A stretch of 26,788 nt of DNA from JBGTCY01 sp041748615. GTDB lineage: Bacteria > Bacteroidota > Bacteroidia > Chitinophagales > CAIOSU01. The stretch lies in assembly GCA_041748615.1 (NCBI GenBank), contig JBGTCY010000186.1:1-26788 (forward strand). The letters are read 5' to 3'. The notes under the pieces were generated by a model. It did no database searches. It saw only the letters and a program-made list of their open reading frames with translations, and was not told the DNA's origin. Shown here in pieces: positions 23,594 through 26,788 of the stretch; position 1 is the first letter of the stretch, and each line of letters starts with the position of its first letter. The translations under genes were made by a program, and so were the position numbers.

Positions 23594-26038
23594 TTGAAGC
23601 AAAATATTTTGGGTGAAATAAAAACCATCATCATCTTATGGTTATTGACTGGAATGACAGGCATAGTCAATTCCCAAACAATCACCATTAAAGAACATGA
23701 TACAGGAAAGCCGTTGGAAATGGCAACCCTGATGATTGAAAAACCCAAAGTGTTTGCAACAACTAATTCAAAGGGTCAAGCAGATATTTCAGCGTTTACA
23801 GGCGCTGAAAAAATTCACATTCGCAGCTTCGGATACAAGTCTGAAATAAAAAGCTATTTAGAATTAGAAGCAATGAATTTCGAAGTTTTTTTAACTGTTT
23901 CTGCAACTCAGTTTGACGAAGTGGTTATTTCAGCCGCTAAATGGAGTCAGGCATCGAAAAATATCCCTTCTAAAATTTCGATTATTTCTTCCAAAGATGT
24001 CGCATTGTTCAATCCGCAAACAACAGCAGACTTGCTGGGTTCATCGGGAGAAGTATTTATTCAAAAAAGCCAGCAAGGCGGAGGCAGTCCGATGATTAGA
24101 GGTTTTTCCGCCAACAGGCTTTTATACACGATTGATGGCGTGCGTATGAATTCCGCCATTTTCAGAGCGGGAAACATTCAGCAAGTGATTTCATTGGATG
24201 CGTTTGCGATTGAAAATACTGAAGTGTTTTTTGGACCAGGTTCCATTATTTACGGCAGTGATGCGATTGGCGGTGTGATGAGTTTTCAGGCGCTCACGCC
24301 TCAGCTTTCGCTTTCCGATTCAATTTTGATAACAGGAAAAGCCGTCAGCAGGTATGCTTCAGCCAACAATGAAATCACCAATCATTTAGCGCTGAACGTG
24401 GGCTGGAAAAAATGGGCGTCCGTAACGAGTTTTACCTTTACCAGGTTCGGTGACCTGCGCATGGGAAAAAACGGTCCGGATGAATATCTGAGGCGGCACT
24501 ACATCATGCGGATTGACAGCGTTGACAGGGTGGTCGAAAATTCTGACCCGCGGGTGCAGAAACCGACCGGTTATTCGCAGATGAACATCATGCAGAAAAT
24601 CAGATTTAAGCCCAGCAAGCACTGGGATTTTCAATATGGATTTCACTTTTCAGAAACATCCGAGTATTCGCGTTACGACCGTTTGATAGAACTGCTGCCC
24701 AGCGGTCTGCCGCGCTCGGCTGTGTGGAATTACGGACCGCAGTTTTGGATGATGAATTGCCTGAATATGACACATAGCGGGAGCAATAAAGCGTATGACC
24801 AAATGAGTATTCGACTGGCGCATCAATTCTTTGAGGAAAGCCGGATTGACCGGAATTTTTCGGGCGGTCAGCGGTTCAGGCTGCGCACAAATCTGGAACA
24901 GGTGCATGCTTATTCCGTCAATGCTGATTTTGAGAAAAGCATCAACAAACACACATTTTTTTATGGAGCGGAATATGTGCTCAATGATGTGACCTCAACG
25001 GGTTCTGCCATTGACATCCGGAACGGAGATGACATTCCGGTGCAGGACAGGTACCCGCAATCAACGTGGAGCAGCTATGCCGCCTACCTGAATTATCAGG
25101 TTCGCCTCTCGGAAAAATTCTTGCTTCAAACAGGAGCACGGTTCAGCGCGTTCAACATTCAGTCTGACTTCACAAGGAATCTGCAATTCTATCCGTTTGA
25201 CTTCACTAATTCAACGGTCAATAATTCCGCTGCTACCGGAAGCATCGGAGTGGTTTACAGCCCTGGTGAAACGTGGAAAATCAGCCTGAGCGGAAGCACG
25301 GGTTTCAGAGCGCCCAATATTGATGACATCGGTAAAATTTTTGATTTTGTTGCTAACGAAGTGGTTGTTCCAAACACTTCATTAAAAGCTGAATATGCTT
25401 ATAACGGAGAACTGAATATTTCAAAAATTTTCGGTGATGTTGTAAAATTGGACGTAACAGGTTTTTACACTTATCTCGACAACGCGATGGTGCGCAGAGA
25501 ATTTCAGTCAGGCAGTCAGGACAGCATTTTATATGACGGGGAAATGAGCAAGGTTTACGCGATACAAAATGCCGCTTACGGAACGGTTTACGGCTTTCAT
25601 GCAGGTATTGAAATCAAGTTGGGAGCAGGCTTCAGTCTTTCTTCTCGCTTCAATTACCAGTTAGGCAGGGAAGAAATGGATAATGGCGAAATCAGCCGTT
25701 CAAGACATGCAGCGCCTGCCTTTGGCATCTCACGACTGACTTATCAGAAAAATAAACTGATGATGCAATGCTATGCCATGTACAGCGCTGAGGTGAGTTT
25801 TGCCAATCTGAATGAAGAAGAAAAACAGAAGCCCGTTATTTATGCAACAGACAGTAATGGCAACCCCTTTTCACCACGATGGTACACATTGAACTTCAAG
25901 GCAATGTATCAGTTTTATCAAAATTTTTCTGTCAGTGGAGGAATTGAAAATTTAACTGACCAACGCTACCGTCCCTACAGTTCGGGGTTGGTGGCTCCGG
26001 GAAGGAATTTTGTGATTTCGTTGCGTGTACATTTTTGA
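23594..26038 (+). CDS. TonB-dependent outer-membrane receptor (hemin/hemoglobin-type plug)
   Basis: 814 residues if translation begins at the TTG at 23594, which gives a normal signal peptide (basic n-region, hydrophobic IIILWLLTGMTGIV, cleavage near NSQ). The frame is open upstream to an ATG at 23465, but that part is the antisense of a trpG remnant and is unlikely to be coding. A TTG at 23609 is another choice. A carboxypeptidase-regulatory-like domain (about 20-105) is followed by a plug with SPMIRGFSANRLLYTIDGVR and FGPGSIIYGSDAIGGVMSF, then a beta-barrel ending LRVHF. It imports a large ligand with TonB energy. The plug wording resembles hemoglobin/heme receptors, but the substrate is uncertain. 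It lies on the opposite strand to the flanking trp genes. Confidence 0.92.
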   Translation: MKQNILGEIKTIIILWLLTGMTGIVNSQTITIKEHDTGKPLEMATLMIEKPKVFATTNSKGQADISAFTGAEKIHIRSFGYKSEIKSYLELEAMNFEVFLTVSATQFDEVVISAAKWSQASKNIPSKISIISSKDVALFNPQTTADLLGSSGEVFIQKSQQGGGSPMIRGFSANRLLYTIDGVRMNSAIFRAGNIQQVISLDAFAIENTEVFFGPGSIIYGSDAIGGVMSFQALTPQLSLSDSILITGKAVSRYASANNEITNHLALNVGWKKWASVTSFTFTRFGDLRMGKNGPDEYLRRHYIMRIDSVDRVVENSDPRVQKPTGYSQMNIMQKIRFKPSKHWDFQYGFHFSETSEYSRYDRLIELLPSGLPRSAVWNYGPQFWMMNCLNMTHSGSNKAYDQMSIRLAHQFFEESRIDRNFSGGQRFRLRTNLEQVHAYSVNADFEKSINKHTFFYGAEYVLNDVTSTGSAIDIRNGDDIPVQDRYPQSTWSSYAAYLNYQVRLSEKFLLQTGARFSAFNIQSDFTRNLQFYPFDFTNSTVNNSAATGSIGVVYSPGETWKISLSGSTGFRAPNIDDIGKIFDFVANEVVVPNTSLKAEYAYNGELNISKIFGDVVKLDVTGFYTYLDNAMVRREFQSGSQDSILYDGEMSKVYAIQNAAYGTVYGFHAGIEIKLGAGFSLSSRFNYQLGREEMDNGEISRSRHAAPAFGISRLTYQKNKLMMQCYAMYSAEVSFANLNEEEKQKPVIYATDSNGNPFSPRWYTLNFKAMYQFYQNFSVSGGIENLTDQRYRPYSSGLVAPGRNFVISLRVHF

Positions 26039-26039
26039 G

Positions 26040-26068
26040 ACCTTATAGGTTTTGAAATCCTATAAGGT
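26040..26068. repeat. 10-bp hairpin directly after the receptor stop codon
   Basis: ACCTTATAGG (26040-26049) and CCTATAAGGT (26059-26068) are perfect inverted repeats with a 9-nt loop. The hairpin begins 2 nt after the TGA of the TonB-dependent receptor. It has no T run afterwards, so it may be a dispersed repeat rather than a classic terminator; it also lies 3' of the convergent trpG. Confidence 0.65.
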
Positions 26069-26154
26069 AGATGACTTTGCGGATTGTAGATTTTAAATAA
26101 ACTACTGTCAGGGTCTAACCGTGAAATGATTTTTTTATTACAAATATTTTAAAC

Positions 26155-26724
26155 TCAACTCTCCACCCAATTTTTTATCAACTGTTTTCCATGTGGCGTC
26201 ATCACTGACTCGGGGTGAAACTGAACGCCCCATACGTCATATCGTTCATGTGCCATCGCCATGATTTCTCCGCTGTCGTCAGTTGCTAAGATGTTCAATT
26301 CTTTTGGAATGCTTTCTTTATCCACCACCCAAGAGTGATACCTGCCGACAATTAATGGCGGTATGATATTTAAAAACATCGGGTGCTTGGATGCCGCGAT
26401 GTGCACGGGCGTCTCCACGCCATGATAGACGCGCGAAAGGTTTTTCAGCTTCGCGCCAAACACCTCACCGATTGCCTGATGTCCGAGACACACGCCTAAG
26501 ATTTTTTTGGTCGCGGAAAATTCTTTTATCACTGCTTCCAATTTTCCCGCATCCGAAGGCAATCCCGGTCCGGGTGAGAGAAGGAGCGCATCATACTTTT
26601 TGATTTCGTCCAGCTCAAAAGCGTCATTGCGCAGCACATCCGGGCGCCCGCCCGTCACTTCATTCACCAAGTGAACGAGGTTGTAGGTAAAGGAGTCGTA
26701 GTTGTCTATGATTAATATTTTCAT
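26155..26724 (-). CDS. trpG: anthranilate synthase component II (glutamine amidotransferase)
   Basis: 189 residues, the normal length. It shows the class I amidotransferase set: LLLSPGPGLP, the nucleophile Cys at about 79 in GVCLGHQAIGE, and His/Glu at about 170/172 in VQFHPES. RVYHGVETPV and GRYHSWVVD are the usual inner motifs. It supplies ammonia to TrpE for anthranilate; such proteins sometimes also serve as PabA for aminobenzoate. TrpE is not in the window and would be expected beyond the right edge. Downstream it faces the TonB receptor gene instead of trpD. Confidence 0.95.
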   Translation of the reverse strand: MKILIIDNYDSFTYNLVHLVNEVTGGRPDVLRNDAFELDEIKKYDALLLSPGPGLPSDAGKLEAVIKEFSATKKILGVCLGHQAIGEVFGAKLKNLSRVYHGVETPVHIAASKHPMFLNIIPPLIVGRYHSWVVDKESIPKELNILATDDSGEIMAMAHERYDVWGVQFHPESVMTPHGKQLIKNWVES

Positions 26725-26743
26725 ATAGCAGCCTCACCCCCGC

Positions 26744-26767
26744 CCCCCTCTCCATTTGGAGAGGGGG
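26744..26767. repeat. perfect 10-bp GC-rich hairpin upstream of trpG
   Basis: CCCCCTCTCC (26744-26753) and GGAGAGGGGG (26758-26767) pair perfectly around an ATTT loop. It lies 20 nt upstream of the trpG start on its 5' side. The sequence is of the common CCCCTCTCC/GGAGAGGGG intergenic repeat class. It could influence the trpE-trpG junction if the two are cotranscribed. Confidence 0.7.
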
Positions 26768-26788
26768 AGTCCGGACTAATTATATTTT

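Overview
The window reads as a chromosomal segment of a Bacteroidota bacterium with moderate GC. The evidence is a single-chain alpha/beta E1 alpha-ketoacid dehydrogenase, a TonB-dependent receptor with a carboxypeptidase-regulatory-like N-terminal domain, OstA-like and MlaD-like envelope proteins, DUF1573 proteins, several TAnnTTTG (-7 type) promoter elements, and a trp locus whose gene order is typical of the phylum. No phage, IS transposase, CRISPR array or tRNA gene was seen. One tmRNA gene is present.

Left part (1-5.2 kb, mostly + strand): the 3' end of an unrecognised and probably frameshifted gene; a 59-residue protein beginning MGHIKEPKG that sits 3 nt after that gene's apparent stop; ychF; a 306-bp non-coding element bounded by 24-bp inverted repeats; a MlaD/Mce-type lipid-transport protein; and an OstA/LptA-like protein. 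Middle (5.2-14.5 kb): the fused E1 dehydrogenase (-), a tandem pair of secreted DUF1573 proteins (+), a class I aminotransferase (+), a LYS1/AlaDH-type dehydrogenase (-), tmRNA (+), and a two-gene phosphate unit (PhoD-like phosphatase plus Na+/Pi symporter, +).

Right part (14.6-26.8 kb, - strand): an aromatic/tryptophan biosynthesis locus read right to left as trpG, trpD, trpC, trpF, trpB, trpA and a DAHP synthase. The ancestral order is kept, and trpD/trpC and trpC/trpF still overlap by 4 nt, but the locus is broken in three places. A TonB-dependent receptor on the opposite strand lies between trpG and trpD. An S41 peptidase plus a decayed HEPN/nucleotidyltransferase toxin-antitoxin-like module lies between trpF and trpB. 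A 128-bp palindromic repeat lies between trpB and trpA. A diverged trpG fragment (23382-23520, two in-frame stops, about 70% nucleotide identity by eye to the intact trpG) lies upstream of trpD.

The best candidate for something undescribed is the MGHIK(E/Q)P small-protein family. Two paralogues occur here, one coupled to an unknown gene at the left edge and one directly upstream of the HEPN-MNT pair. Both neighbourhoods carry apparent reading-frame lesions: a frameshift in the left partner gene, an A8 frameshift in the right paralogue, and an in-frame TGA in the HEPN gene. Besides these, the window is rich in several classes of short dispersed hairpin repeats, and the tmRNA encodes a proteolysis tag ending AMAA instead of the usual ALAA.
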